Notes: a model not told the origin generated them from the letters alone. Counted from the stretch's first letter, positions 17,477-24,345 are shown. The stretch is 24,350 nucleotides of DNA from CADEEN01 sp031389585 (GCA_031389585.1 JANMSS010000295.1:1-24350); one strand, 5' to 3'. Program-made: numbers and translations.

Positions 17477-17692
17477 TGTGACCCACCCCCGAAGCGGCTT
17501 CCCCGCTCCCCCTCGAGGGGGCCGAGGCCCGCGGCTCCAAGTCGACTTGCGTCGGCTTGGACGGGCCGAGGAATGGCCGCGTCCCGCGGCCATGCGGCCT
17601 GCAAGGCACGCTGGCGGACCGGCAAAGCCGGATCCGCGGCGGTCGCTTGGATCGAACTTGCGTTTCATGCGTCGCGAAGGGTGCGCAAAGCG
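17477..17692. repeat. Inverted-repeat-rich spacer between the addB and addA genes
   Basis: These 216 bases hold no supportable gene. They contain GAAGCGGCTTC-type and CCCCC-TCGA-GGGGG (17508-17521) hairpins, GGCCGCG-TCC-CGCGGCC near 17575, and an imperfect hairpin ACCGGC-AAA-GCCGGA near 17617. The first block resembles the CCCCCCGAAGCGGCTTC-type element common in Burkholderiales spacers (recalled, not searched). The addA frame stays open through part of it, which could mislead start calling. Confidence 0.6.
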
Positions 17693-20600
17693 ATGAACGC
17701 TGATGCGACAGCGCCATCCTTCAGCCTCGATGGTCGTCGCGTAAATCGCGACGCGTTCTACGCGACCGCTTGTGATCCAAGGCGCCATGTGGTGGTCGAG
17801 GCCTGCGCGGGGGCCGGCAAGACCTGGATGTTGGTGGCGCGCATCGTGCGCGCATTGGTCGAGGGCGCGCAGCCGCAAGACATCCTGGCCATCACCTTCA
17901 CCCGCAAGGCCGCCGGTGAAATGCGCACGCGCCTGGCCGAGTGGTTGCGCGAGTGCTCTCGTTTCACGCTGGACGAAGCTGCGGCGCAACTGGTCGCCTT
18001 CGGTGTGCCGGCACCGGCCGCGCAAGACCAGGCTGCTGCGCTGATCGGTTTGCACGAGCACGTGCTGGCCAGTGGGCGTGTGGTCGAGGTGCGCACCTTT
18101 CACGCCTGGTACGCGCAACTCGTGCGCGCCGCGCCAATGGACCTGCTGGCCAGCCTCGGTCTGTCGCCTGACATGACGCCGCTGGAAGAAATCAGTGACC
18201 TCAAGCCTGCGTTGATGCAGGCCTTTCACAGCGCAGTGCTGGCCGATGACGCGCTGCGCAGCGACTATCGTCTGCTCACCTTGCGCCATGGCCGCTTTCT
18301 GCTCGACGCCTGGTTCACTGCGGCCCTGGCGCGGCGCGCCGAGATCGAACTGGCCGATGCGGCTGATGTGCTCGAGGCCAGCGTCGAGCCCGGGCCCGAT
18401 CCGAATCCGGCGGCGCAGGTCCGCGATGCTGCGTTGGTCGCTGCGGCGCAGTCGCTGGCGCACCAGCTTGCGGCGCGCGACAAACACAAGGCCCAGGCCC
18501 AGGCCGCGGCACAGGGCTTGAGGCAGAGCCTGGGGCAGGCCGACGACCGCGCCGCCTACGACGGCCTGCGCCAGGCGCTGTTCACCAGCGGCGGTGATGG
18601 CACGCCGCGCAAGCAGTTGGGCGAGCTGCCGGAGCAGGCCTTGCTGTGCGAAGCCCTTGAGCGCATCGCGCCACAGATCGCGCAGGTCGAAGCGCATCAA
18701 GACCATTCGGCCATGCTGCGCCTGTCGCGTGTTCTGTTCGCCGAGTATGCGAGCCTGAAACGCCGCCGTGGTCTGATCGACATGGTCGACCTCGAGCGGG
18801 TCGCGCTCACACTCTTGTCGGACCATGCCTTGTCAGGCTGGGTTCAGGAGCGCCTCGATGCGCGCGTTCGCCACCTGCTGATCGACGAATTCCAGGACAC
18901 CAGCCCGCTGCAGTGGCATGCCCTCTACGGCTGGCTCAGCGCCTATGCCGGGGCCGGCGGTGGTGGTGCCGGCCCCAGGCTGTTCATCGTCGGCGACCCC
19001 AAGCAAAGCATCTACCGCTTTCGCCGCGCCGAGCCGCGCGTGTTCGAGGCGGCGCAGCGTTTTGTGGTCGACGCGCTCGGCGGCACTCTGGCCGCCTGCG
19101 ACCACACGCGCCGCTGCGCGCCGGGCGTGGTCGATGCCATCAATGCGGTCTTCGGTGCGATCGCGCAGGAAGGCCTGCTGCCCGCCTGGCGCGCGCACAC
19201 CACTGAAGTCGGCGCCGGCGGGTCTGAGGCAACGCCGCTCTCTATCCTGGCCAGCGCCGAGCGGCCAGCGCGCTCGCCGCGCGGCGATGGCGTTGATGCC
19301 GAACGCGTCTGGCGCCCCTCGCTGACGACGCCACGCATCGAAGCCAAGCTGGTGCTGCGCGAAGCCGAGGCCGGCGAGGTCGCGCGGGCGATCGAGTCGC
19401 TGGTGCGCGGGCAGGGTGTGGCGCCCAAGGACATCATGGTGCTGGCGCGCAAGCGCGCCGTGCTGTCGCAGGCCGCCGAGGCATTGGCCGCGCTGCACCT
19501 GCCCCATGTCGCACCCGAAGACCTGCGCCTGGCCGACCTGCCCGAGGTCCAGGACCTGCTGGCCGTGCTCGATGTGCTGGCCTCGCCGGGGCAGGCCCTG
19601 TCGCTCGCCCGCGCCCTCAAGAGCCCGCTGTTCGGGGCCAGCGATGACGAACTGCTTGCGCTTGCTCAGCGTGCAAGGACGATCGAAGCGGGTGCGTGGT
19701 GGCCCACTTTGATGCGATACGCCGAGGACAGCGGCGCGCCGGAGTCGCTGCGACGCGCGGCCACGCTGTTAGGGCAATGGCAAATTGAGGCCACCATGCT
19801 GCCGCCGCACGACCTGCTCGACCGCATCGTGCACCAGGGCGATCTGCTGCCGCGCCTGGCCGCGGTCGTGCCGCCCGAGCGCCATGCGCGGGCCATGGAA
19901 GCGGTGCGCGCGCTGCTGGCGGCTGCGCTCGAACTCGATGGCGGTCGCTATGCCTCACCCTACAGCTTCGTGCGCGCGCTGCGCCAGCGCAAGGTCATGG
20001 CACCGCCGGCGCAGCGCCATGATGCCGTGCGCCTGCTCACCATCCACGGCGCGAAAGGCCTCGAGGCGCGCGTGGTGTTGCTGATGGACGCCGACCCCGA
20101 GCCGCCGCGCATCGAAACCGCCACGCTGCTGGTCGATTGGCCACCCGACGCGGTGCGGCCGCACCGGGTGGCGTTTGTCGCCTCCGAAGCGCGCTGCCCG
20201 CCGTCGCTGCAAACCTTGCTGGATGCCGAGCGGGCGGCGCGGGCGCGCGAAGAAGTCAACGCCTTCTACGTCGCCTTGACGCGAGCCGAGGAACGCCTGA
20301 TCGTGAGTCGCACACCGCCGAAAAGCGCGAGTCCAGGCCCATCGTGGTGGGCGCGGCTGGAGGCGTTGGCGTGCCCCTGGCCGTCGACCTCGCCTGAGGT
20401 GGGCAATGCCCAAGCTAGCCATGCAGAGTACGTGGCATTGCCGCTCGGCCGACGGCCCGTGGTCGTGGCGGCTGAGTTGCTGCCAGACCTGGACGACCGC
20501 GCCGCCCGACTCGGCCGGGCCGTGCACCGGGTCCTCGAATGGGCCACCGTCACCCCAGAGCCGATGCTCGACGCATTGGCCGCCGCCGCCGCTGCGGAGT

Positions 20601-20956
20601 TCGGCATCACCGACGCGGCGGCCGTGCAGGCCATCGCCATGCGCATCCTGGGCAGCCTGGCCTGCGCGCCAATGTTCGACACGAGTTCATTGGCCTGGGC
20701 CGGCAACGAGGTGCCGATCGTCGGCGTCGATGGCCAGGCCGGCCAGGTATTGCGCATCGACCGCCTGGTCTGCACCGCAGGCGACGCGCCGACCTGGTGG
20801 GTGCTCGACTACAAGCTCGTCGGCACGCCGCAGCACAACCCGGCCTACCGCGAGCAACTGGCGGACTACCGCCGCGCCGTGCAGGCCCTGCAACCGGGCG
20901 AGGCGGTACGGGCGGCGTTCATCAGCGGGTCGGGGGAACTGATCGAAGTCAACTGA
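17693..20956 (+). CDS. addA: AddA-like UvrD/Rep-family helicase-nuclease
   Basis: A 1087-residue superfamily 1A helicase with a C-terminal nuclease, the motor of an AddAB-type break-processing enzyme. Motifs in order: Walker A ACAGAGKT (Lys 43), Ia ITFTRKAAGEM, II DEFQD (398-402), III VGDPKQSIYRFR, V LTIHGAKGLE, and VI YVALTRAEERL. The C-terminal nuclease shows AVHRVLEW (His 945, Glu 949), RIDRL (Asp 1023), LDYK (Asp 1039, Lys 1041) and YREQLADY. The ATG at 17693, with GAAGG upstream, puts the conserved N-terminus in place; the frame is open back to 17573, but only through repeat sequence. No RecB, RecC or RecD-like gene is in the window. The symbol is by family resemblance. Confidence 0.9.
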   Translation: MNADATAPSFSLDGRRVNRDAFYATACDPRRHVVVEACAGAGKTWMLVARIVRALVEGAQPQDILAITFTRKAAGEMRTRLAEWLRECSRFTLDEAAAQLVAFGVPAPAAQDQAAALIGLHEHVLASGRVVEVRTFHAWYAQLVRAAPMDLLASLGLSPDMTPLEEISDLKPALMQAFHSAVLADDALRSDYRLLTLRHGRFLLDAWFTAALARRAEIELADAADVLEASVEPGPDPNPAAQVRDAALVAAAQSLAHQLAARDKHKAQAQAAAQGLRQSLGQADDRAAYDGLRQALFTSGGDGTPRKQLGELPEQALLCEALERIAPQIAQVEAHQDHSAMLRLSRVLFAEYASLKRRRGLIDMVDLERVALTLLSDHALSGWVQERLDARVRHLLIDEFQDTSPLQWHALYGWLSAYAGAGGGGAGPRLFIVGDPKQSIYRFRRAEPRVFEAAQRFVVDALGGTLAACDHTRRCAPGVVDAINAVFGAIAQEGLLPAWRAHTTEVGAGGSEATPLSILASAERPARSPRGDGVDAERVWRPSLTTPRIEAKLVLREAEAGEVARAIESLVRGQGVAPKDIMVLARKRAVLSQAAEALAALHLPHVAPEDLRLADLPEVQDLLAVLDVLASPGQALSLARALKSPLFGASDDELLALAQRARTIEAGAWWPTLMRYAEDSGAPESLRRAATLLGQWQIEATMLPPHDLLDRIVHQGDLLPRLAAVVPPERHARAMEAVRALLAAALELDGGRYASPYSFVRALRQRKVMAPPAQRHDAVRLLTIHGAKGLEARVVLLMDADPEPPRIETATLLVDWPPDAVRPHRVAFVASEARCPPSLQTLLDAERAARAREEVNAFYVALTRAEERLIVSRTPPKSASPGPSWWARLEALACPWPSTSPEVGNAQASHAEYVALPLGRRPVVVAAELLPDLDDRAARLGRAVHRVLEWATVTPEPMLDALAAAAAAEFGITDAAAVQAIAMRILGSLACAPMFDTSSLAWAGNEVPIVGVDGQAGQVLRIDRLVCTAGDAPTWWVLDYKLVGTPQHNPAYREQLADYRRAVQALQPGEAVRAAFISGSGELIEVN

Positions 20957-21070
20957 TCGATGCCCTTGGGGCCGCGGCGCGCTGCGCCGGCCCGCATATC
21001 TGGCGCACTTTCTCGCGCCTGTTCGGCGCATTGCGCAGCGGAGTGGCGGGCTCCAATCGAAGGGCACGCA
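20957..21070. other. Spacer between the addA gene and the pseudokinase-HDOD gene
   Basis: A GC-rich spacer with a TGCCCTT (20961-20967) and AAGGGCA (21060-21066) pair at its ends and a CTTGGGGCCG block also seen at 12963-12972. No promoter or T-tract terminator is evident. The AAGGG near its end probably serves as ribosome site for the next gene. Confidence 0.4.
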
Positions 21071-22879
21071 TTGTTGATTCCTCGCCCGCTGCCGTTACCG
21101 ATGCCCGTTACCCCTGCACTTGCCGCTGGCGCACCCACCGTGCGCAAGCTGGGCCGCTTTGAGCTGCGCCAGTTGCTCGGCCGCAGTGCGCGCTGCATGG
21201 CTTGGCGCGCCTTCGACACGCGTACCGAGCAATTGCTGGTGCTGGTGCTGCCGCGCCAGCAGCCTGCCAACCCCGCCGCACTCGAGGCCTGGATCGACCA
21301 GGCCCGCCGCGGCGCCCGCCTGGTGCACCCGGGTCTGGCGCATGCGATCGAAGTCGGCGCGCAAGATCACTGGCCCTATGTCGCCTATGACAGCGCCATC
21401 GGCCCGACGCTGGCTGAGCGCCGCATGCCGCGCGACGGCGAGCCCTGCGCCGATGTGGCCCGCTGGATGGCCCAGGCCCTGGCGGCCCTGGCCTTTGCGC
21501 ACGACGCGGGCGTCGCCCACCGCGACCTGCAACCCTTCTTGTTGACCCTGGCCGAGAACGGCACACTGCGCGTGCTCGGCCTCGAAGTCGCCGCCAGCGA
21601 CACTGGCCCGGCAGCCACCGACGTCACCTCAGCCAGCGAACAGCTGCGTGAGGCCCGCAGTGCCGCCGAGCGCGACGTGCTGGCCCTGGGCATCGTGATG
21701 CACGGCCTGTTGGCGGGCGCACCGGCGCTCGAACAGACCGATGTCGCCAGCGTGATCGAGCGCCTGCCACCGCAGGGCCGCGAAACGCTGCGCCTGCCAT
21801 GGGACCTGCCGCGTCGGGTGCCTGAAGCGCTGCGCGTCATTGCCAACCGTGCCACCGATCGCCAGCCGCGCCAGCGCTATCGCAACGCGCGCACCCTGGC
21901 CCGCGCGCTCGAAGGATGGCTGCAAGCCGATGGCGAGCAGGGCATCGACGCCCATGCGCAGCTGATCGAACGCGTGCGCCAGATTGGCGCGCTGCCAGCT
22001 TTGCGCGGCGCAGCGGCACGCGCTGCGCGCCTGGCCTTGATGGAGCGCGAACACACGGAAGAACTGGCCCAGGTTGTGCTGCGCGATCCGGCGTTGAGCT
22101 TTGAGTTGCTTCGCAGTGTCAACAGTGCGCAGGTGCGAGGCACGCAGATCTCGGGCAACGGCCCGGTGCTCACAGTGCGGCGTGCCATTGCCATGGTCGG
22201 CCTGGATGGCGTGCGTCGCAGTGCACTCGGCTTGCGCGACTGGCCTGGCCCACTCGACGCGGCCGGCGCGCGCGACCTCGAACACACCATCGACCAGGCC
22301 ATGCAGGCGGCGCGCGTGGCGCTATGGCTGCGCCCACGTGGCTACGACGCCGAAGTCGTGTCGCTGGTCGCGTTGATGCAGAACCTGGGCCGCCTGGTGG
22401 TGCAGTACCACTTTGCCGATGAGATGGCCCAGGTGCGACGACTGATGGCGCCCTCTGCGCCGCTGGACGCTGCCGCCAATGCGGTGCCCGAGCCCGGCAT
22501 GAGCGAGCAGGCTGCCGCGTTTGCGGTGCTCGGCGCAGACATCGAAGGCATGGGCGCGGCCGTGGCGCGCTGGTGGGGCATGGATGAAGCCGTGCTGCAC
22601 ATGATCCGGCGGCTGCCGCCGCAATTGCCGGTGCGCACTGCCGACAGTGACGACGACGTGCTGCGCTGCGTGGCCAGCGCGGCCAACGAAGCCGTTGACG
22701 CACTGGCGCTGCCGGCCGCGCAGCAAGCCGCGGCGATCGAGCGCGTGGCACAGCGATATGCGCGCAATCTCAACGTGACGGCGCGCGACATTCAGTCCGC
22801 GCTGCAAGGCGGCGCCACCAGCGGCGGCGAGTCGGCAAGCGACGACGACAACAGCACGCCTGAGGCGGCCACCGCATAG
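21071..22879 (+). CDS. Pseudokinase-HDOD fusion protein
   Basis: About 602 residues in two parts. The first 260 or so resemble a Ser/Thr kinase fold: KLGRFELRQLLGRS, then the catalytic-loop equivalent HRDLQPFLL (His 150, Asp 152). The lysine after HRDL is Gln, the magnesium Asn is Leu 157, no VAIK lysine is seen, and DFG is replaced by LGL, so activity is unlikely. From about 295 to 500 comes an HDOD domain (LIERVRQIGALPAL, LRDPALSFELLRSVNSA, AIAMVGLDGVRRSAL), a metal-free HD-like domain used in bacterial signalling. The C-terminus is acidic and disordered. A TTG at 21071 follows AAGGG at good spacing; the ATG at 21101 lacks a ribosome site but is a possible alternative. A signalling scaffold role is inferred. 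Confidence 0.8.
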   Translation: MLIPRPLPLPMPVTPALAAGAPTVRKLGRFELRQLLGRSARCMAWRAFDTRTEQLLVLVLPRQQPANPAALEAWIDQARRGARLVHPGLAHAIEVGAQDHWPYVAYDSAIGPTLAERRMPRDGEPCADVARWMAQALAALAFAHDAGVAHRDLQPFLLTLAENGTLRVLGLEVAASDTGPAATDVTSASEQLREARSAAERDVLALGIVMHGLLAGAPALEQTDVASVIERLPPQGRETLRLPWDLPRRVPEALRVIANRATDRQPRQRYRNARTLARALEGWLQADGEQGIDAHAQLIERVRQIGALPALRGAAARAARLALMEREHTEELAQVVLRDPALSFELLRSVNSAQVRGTQISGNGPVLTVRRAIAMVGLDGVRRSALGLRDWPGPLDAAGARDLEHTIDQAMQAARVALWLRPRGYDAEVVSLVALMQNLGRLVVQYHFADEMAQVRRLMAPSAPLDAAANAVPEPGMSEQAAAFAVLGADIEGMGAAVARWWGMDEAVLHMIRRLPPQLPVRTADSDDDVLRCVASAANEAVDALALPAAQQAAAIERVAQRYARNLNVTARDIQSALQGGATSGGESASDDDNSTPEAATA

Positions 22880-22925
22880 CCTTCCCCATTGCGCACGCAA
22901 GTGCGCGATCGCGCAGGCAGACCGG

Positions 22926-22974
22926 TTGACGTTGTTGTCGATGTACATATACTGTCCATGACTGAAACAACAAC
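22926..22974 (+). promoter_or_regulatory. Sigma-70 promoter with palindromic operator candidates
   Basis: TTGACG (22926-22931), a 16-base spacer and TATACT (22948-22953) form the clearest sigma-70 promoter in the window. The palindrome ATGTACAT (22941-22948) abuts the -10 box, and GTTGTTGT (22931-22938) is mirrored by ACAACAAC (22967-22974), centred on the -10 box. This AT-richer patch stands out from its surroundings. Binding by the downstream ribbon-helix-helix-like protein is a plausible but untested inference. Confidence 0.75.
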
Positions 22975-22989
22975 CCCAAGGCGATTCAC

Positions 22990-23295
22990 ATGGCAGCGGC
23001 AATTCAGCGCATCGTGGTGCAGACAACGACGCAGGACAAGAAGGCCATCGTCGCCAAGGCGAAGCGGTTGGACATTCCGATTTCCGAGTTGATGCGGCGC
23101 GGCGCCTTCGCCTACGACGCCGGCGACACCGATGCCCAACTGGGGGCATTGGCTGATGCGGCCAAGGGCGCAGCCGATCGCGCGGGCGCTGCCATCGACG
23201 ATGCGTTGGCCTTCATCGACGCCAGCAACAAGCGCATCGCGGCCATGGAGGTCAAGGCCAGCCGGGCACGGCGCGCGACCCATGAGGTGGCCTGA
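22990..23295 (+). CDS. Small ribbon-helix-helix-like protein
   Basis: A 101-residue protein. The first 45 residues have the pattern of a ribbon-helix-helix DNA-binding domain: a short strand (IQRIVVQTT), helix A (DKKAIVAKAKRLD), a turn and helix B (ISELMRRGAFAYD). The rest is Ala-rich and charged, probably one long helix. AAGG lies 8 bases before the ATG, and a strong promoter with palindromes lies just upstream, as is usual for autoregulated RHH proteins. The stop shares one base with the next start, so the two proteins are probably made together. I do not recognise the specific family; the RHH call rests on the pattern only. Confidence 0.75.
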   Translation: MAAAIQRIVVQTTTQDKKAIVAKAKRLDIPISELMRRGAFAYDAGDTDAQLGALADAAKGAADRAGAAIDDALAFIDASNKRIAAMEVKASRARRATHEVA

Positions 23296-23489
23296 TGAGC
23301 GTGACCGACAAGATCTGGGGCGCGCTCACGTCCATGATCAAGCTCGAAGACAAGGTCAACCGCCAGGCCGAGGCGATGAAGGCGCAGCAGGCCCGCATCG
23401 AAGACCTCACCGGGCGCGTGATCCGGCTCGAGGCGCAGCTGGAGCTGCTTACCGGCGCGGCGTTGGTGAAAAAGCTCAGGGGCCCCTGA
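23295..23489 (+). CDS. Small coiled-coil protein
   Basis: A 64-residue protein whose middle (LEDKVNRQAEAMKAQQARIE through LEAQLELL) has heptad-like spacing of hydrophobic residues, predicting a coiled coil and oligomerisation. There is no signal peptide or membrane helix. The ribosome site GAGGTGG lies 4 bases before the ATG, inside the end of the upstream gene, and start and stop overlap by one base (TGATG). Its TGA stop falls within the palindromic terminator of the opposite-strand ffs gene. Function unknown; co-translation with the RHH-like protein suggests a complex. Confidence 0.7.
   Translation: MSVTDKIWGALTSMIKLEDKVNRQAEAMKAQQARIEDLTGRVIRLEAQLELLTGAALVKKLRGP
23469..23489 (-). terminator. 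Rho-independent terminator of ffs
   Basis: On the minus strand the perfect 14-bp palindrome TCAGGGGCCCCTGA (23476-23489) is followed by GC and TTTTT (complement of 23469-23473). It lies about 12 bases beyond the 3' end of the SRP RNA and overlaps the end of the plus-strand coiled-coil gene. Confidence 0.85.
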
Positions 23490-23500
23490 ACGCCGGGGCA

Positions 23501-23599
23501 GGGTGACGAGCCTGATCTCGGCACTGGTTGCAACGCTTAGGGCTGCTTGGTTCCCCACCTGACCCGGTTGGGCGCGCTTCCATGCGAGGAGGCCCGTCG
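23501..23599 (-). ncRNA. ffs: 4.5S RNA (small signal recognition particle RNA)
   Basis: The RNA component of the bacterial signal recognition particle, which binds Ffh and targets nascent membrane proteins. The minus strand has the diagnostic apical hairpin: GGTCAGGT, GG, the GGAA tetraloop (complement of 23551-23554), CC, AAGCAGCC. Compared with E. coli, the loop-closing pairs are swapped from CC/GG to GG/CC, a compensatory change. The ends pair as well: GACGGGCCT at the 5' side (from 23598) with AGGCTCGTC at the 3' side (down to 23505), followed by CTCG with CGAG. Length is about 95-99 bases, normal for a small SRP RNA. A TACAAT box sits 7 bases upstream and a terminator just downstream. 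Exact ends are uncertain by a few bases. Confidence 0.93.
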
Positions 23600-23605
23600 G
23601 GGAGG

Positions 23606-23611
23606 ATTGTA
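23606..23611 (-). promoter_or_regulatory. -10 box of the ffs promoter
   Basis: TACAAT on the minus strand, 7 bases before the predicted RNA 5' end (G at 23598), matches 5 of 6 bases of the consensus. Only a weak -35 candidate (TTGCTC, 19 bases further upstream) is seen. The G/C-rich CCTCCCC between the -10 box and the start resembles discriminators of stable-RNA promoters. Confidence 0.65.
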
Positions 23612-23700
23612 GGCGAGCGACGCACGCATCGAGCAAATACGCAGTGCCATCACGCAGGCGATTTCCGCTCGGTAGCTGGCCCTGTTGGGCGCTCGCGGCG

Positions 23701-23820
23701 GCTCATCAGGCAACCTACGTGCTGCGCACTCCGGTATTCGCACTTGGGGCGGCCCGGCGGGCTCATCAGGCAACCTCCGTGCTTCGCACTGCGGTATTCG
23801 CCTTGGGGGCGGCCCGGCGG
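23701..23820. repeat. 60-bp tandem duplication
   Basis: Two adjacent 60-bp units (23701-23760 and 23761-23820) begin GCTCATCAGGCAACCT and end GGCGGCCCGGCGG; they agree at about 54 of 60 positions. The segment lies between ffs and the 3' end of the exported-protein gene, whose stop codon touches a third partial copy (CTCAT at 23821). The unit resembles a dispersed Burkholderiales intergenic element (recalled, not searched). No coding role is apparent, although frames stay open through it. Confidence 0.85.
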
Positions 23821-23821
23821 C

Positions 23822-24202
23822 TCATGGCTTGCTCCAGCTCTGAGTGTCAGCGTTGAAGCGCCAGCTGGCCGCTTCCTGCGGCGTGGTGGGCCAGGGATTG
23901 CGGGCGAGTTCAGCGGGATTGAGGATCCAGACCTCCAGCAACTGGCCTTGCAGGTCGAGTATGTAGTTCACCACCAGGCGCTGATTCACGGCGGCGCCAG
24001 ACAACACGAGCATGTTGTCGACAGTGCGGATGCGGGCGCCGGGTGCCAAGCGCGCGGGCCGTTTGTTCAGCAGCAGTTCGGGCGGCGCGGTGACGACGAT
24101 CTCGCCGCGCAAAGCCGTGGCGGGAAAGTTGCGCGGTGCCTGGGCAACAGCAGCGGACGCGCACACGACGAGGGTGGCGGCAATCAAGGCACAGCGGAGC
24201 AT
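23822..24202 (-). CDS. Small exported protein of unknown function
   Basis: A 126-residue precursor with a clear signal peptide (MLRCALIAATLVVCASAAVA, cleavage before QAPRN), then about 105 residues that should be periplasmic. The mature part has alternating strands (GEIVVTAPPELLL, TVDNMLVLSG, RLVVNYILDLQG, LLEVWIL) and ends in a Trp-rich NPWPTT...SWRF stretch. No known domain or catalytic motif was recognised. The ATG at 24202 lies only 27 bases after the tRNA terminator, leaving little room for its own promoter; the ribosome site is weak. Its 3' end runs into the tandem repeat. Confidence 0.75.
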   Translation of the reverse strand: MLRCALIAATLVVCASAAVAQAPRNFPATALRGEIVVTAPPELLLNKRPARLAPGARIRTVDNMLVLSGAAVNQRLVVNYILDLQGQLLEVWILNPAELARNPWPTTPQEAASWRFNADTQSWSKP

Positions 24203-24229
24203 GGTGTGGATCCAGGGGCTGTGGAAGTC

Positions 24230-24259
24230 AAAACGGCCCGAGTCTATGAACTCGGGCCG
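24230..24259 (-). terminator. Rho-independent terminator of tRNA-Met
   Basis: On the minus strand CGGCCCGAG and CTCGGGCCG (24234-24242 and 24251-24259) form a perfect 9-bp stem with an 8-base loop, followed by TTTT (complement of 24230-24233). It begins 9 bases after the tRNA 3' end. Confidence 0.85.
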
Positions 24260-24268
24260 CAGGAATCC

Positions 24269-24345
24269 TGGTGGCGCTTCAGGGATTTGAACCCCGGACC
24301 TGCGGATTATGATTCCGTCGCTCTAACCAGCTGAGCTAAAGCGCC
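24269..24345 (-). tRNA. tRNA-Met (CAU), elongator type
   Basis: A complete 77-base tRNA with encoded CCA (24269-24271). The acceptor stem GGCGCTT/AAGCGCC has seven pairs, the D stem is GCTC/GAGC, the anticodon loop ATCATAA gives CAU, and the T arm is CGGGG-TTCAAAT-CCCTG. The acceptor starts with a paired G1-C72, unlike initiator tRNA, which has an unpaired position 1. The closing anticodon-stem pair is an A-C mismatch. A CAU tRNA can also be tRNA-Ile2 after lysidine modification, but the overall sequence resembles betaproteobacterial elongator Met. Confidence 0.92.

Noticed and set aside
15383..18826. A 1147-codon open frame on the minus strand
   Set aside because: It is antisense to both the AddB-like and AddA-like genes, which have clear motifs; its composition is that of an antisense frame in GC-rich DNA, and it crosses the repeat spacer.
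20961..21066. TGCCCTT/AAGGGCA ends as terminal repeats of a small mobile element
   Set aside because: Seven bases over 106 bp is easily chance, there is no target duplication, and the right arm is explained as a ribosome site.
20960..21070. N-terminal extension of the pseudokinase-HDOD protein from an ATG at 20960
   Set aside because: The region is a GC-rich spacer with a weak inverted repeat; the extension has no domain character, and a better ribosome site lies at 21058-21064.
22941..22965. Possible LexA (SOS) box in the RHH promoter
   Set aside because: There is a CTGT, but no ACAG at the required spacing on either strand.
22952..22968. Possible Pho box in the RHH promoter (CTGTCCA...CTGAAAC)
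   Set aside because: The units are 10 rather than 11 bp apart and the second matches poorly.
23528..24334. A 268-codon plus-strand frame
   Set aside because: It runs antisense through ffs, the 60-bp repeat, the exported-protein gene and tRNA-Met. Its C-terminal RDLNPGPADYDSVALTS is the well-known false peptide produced by reading a tRNA backwards.
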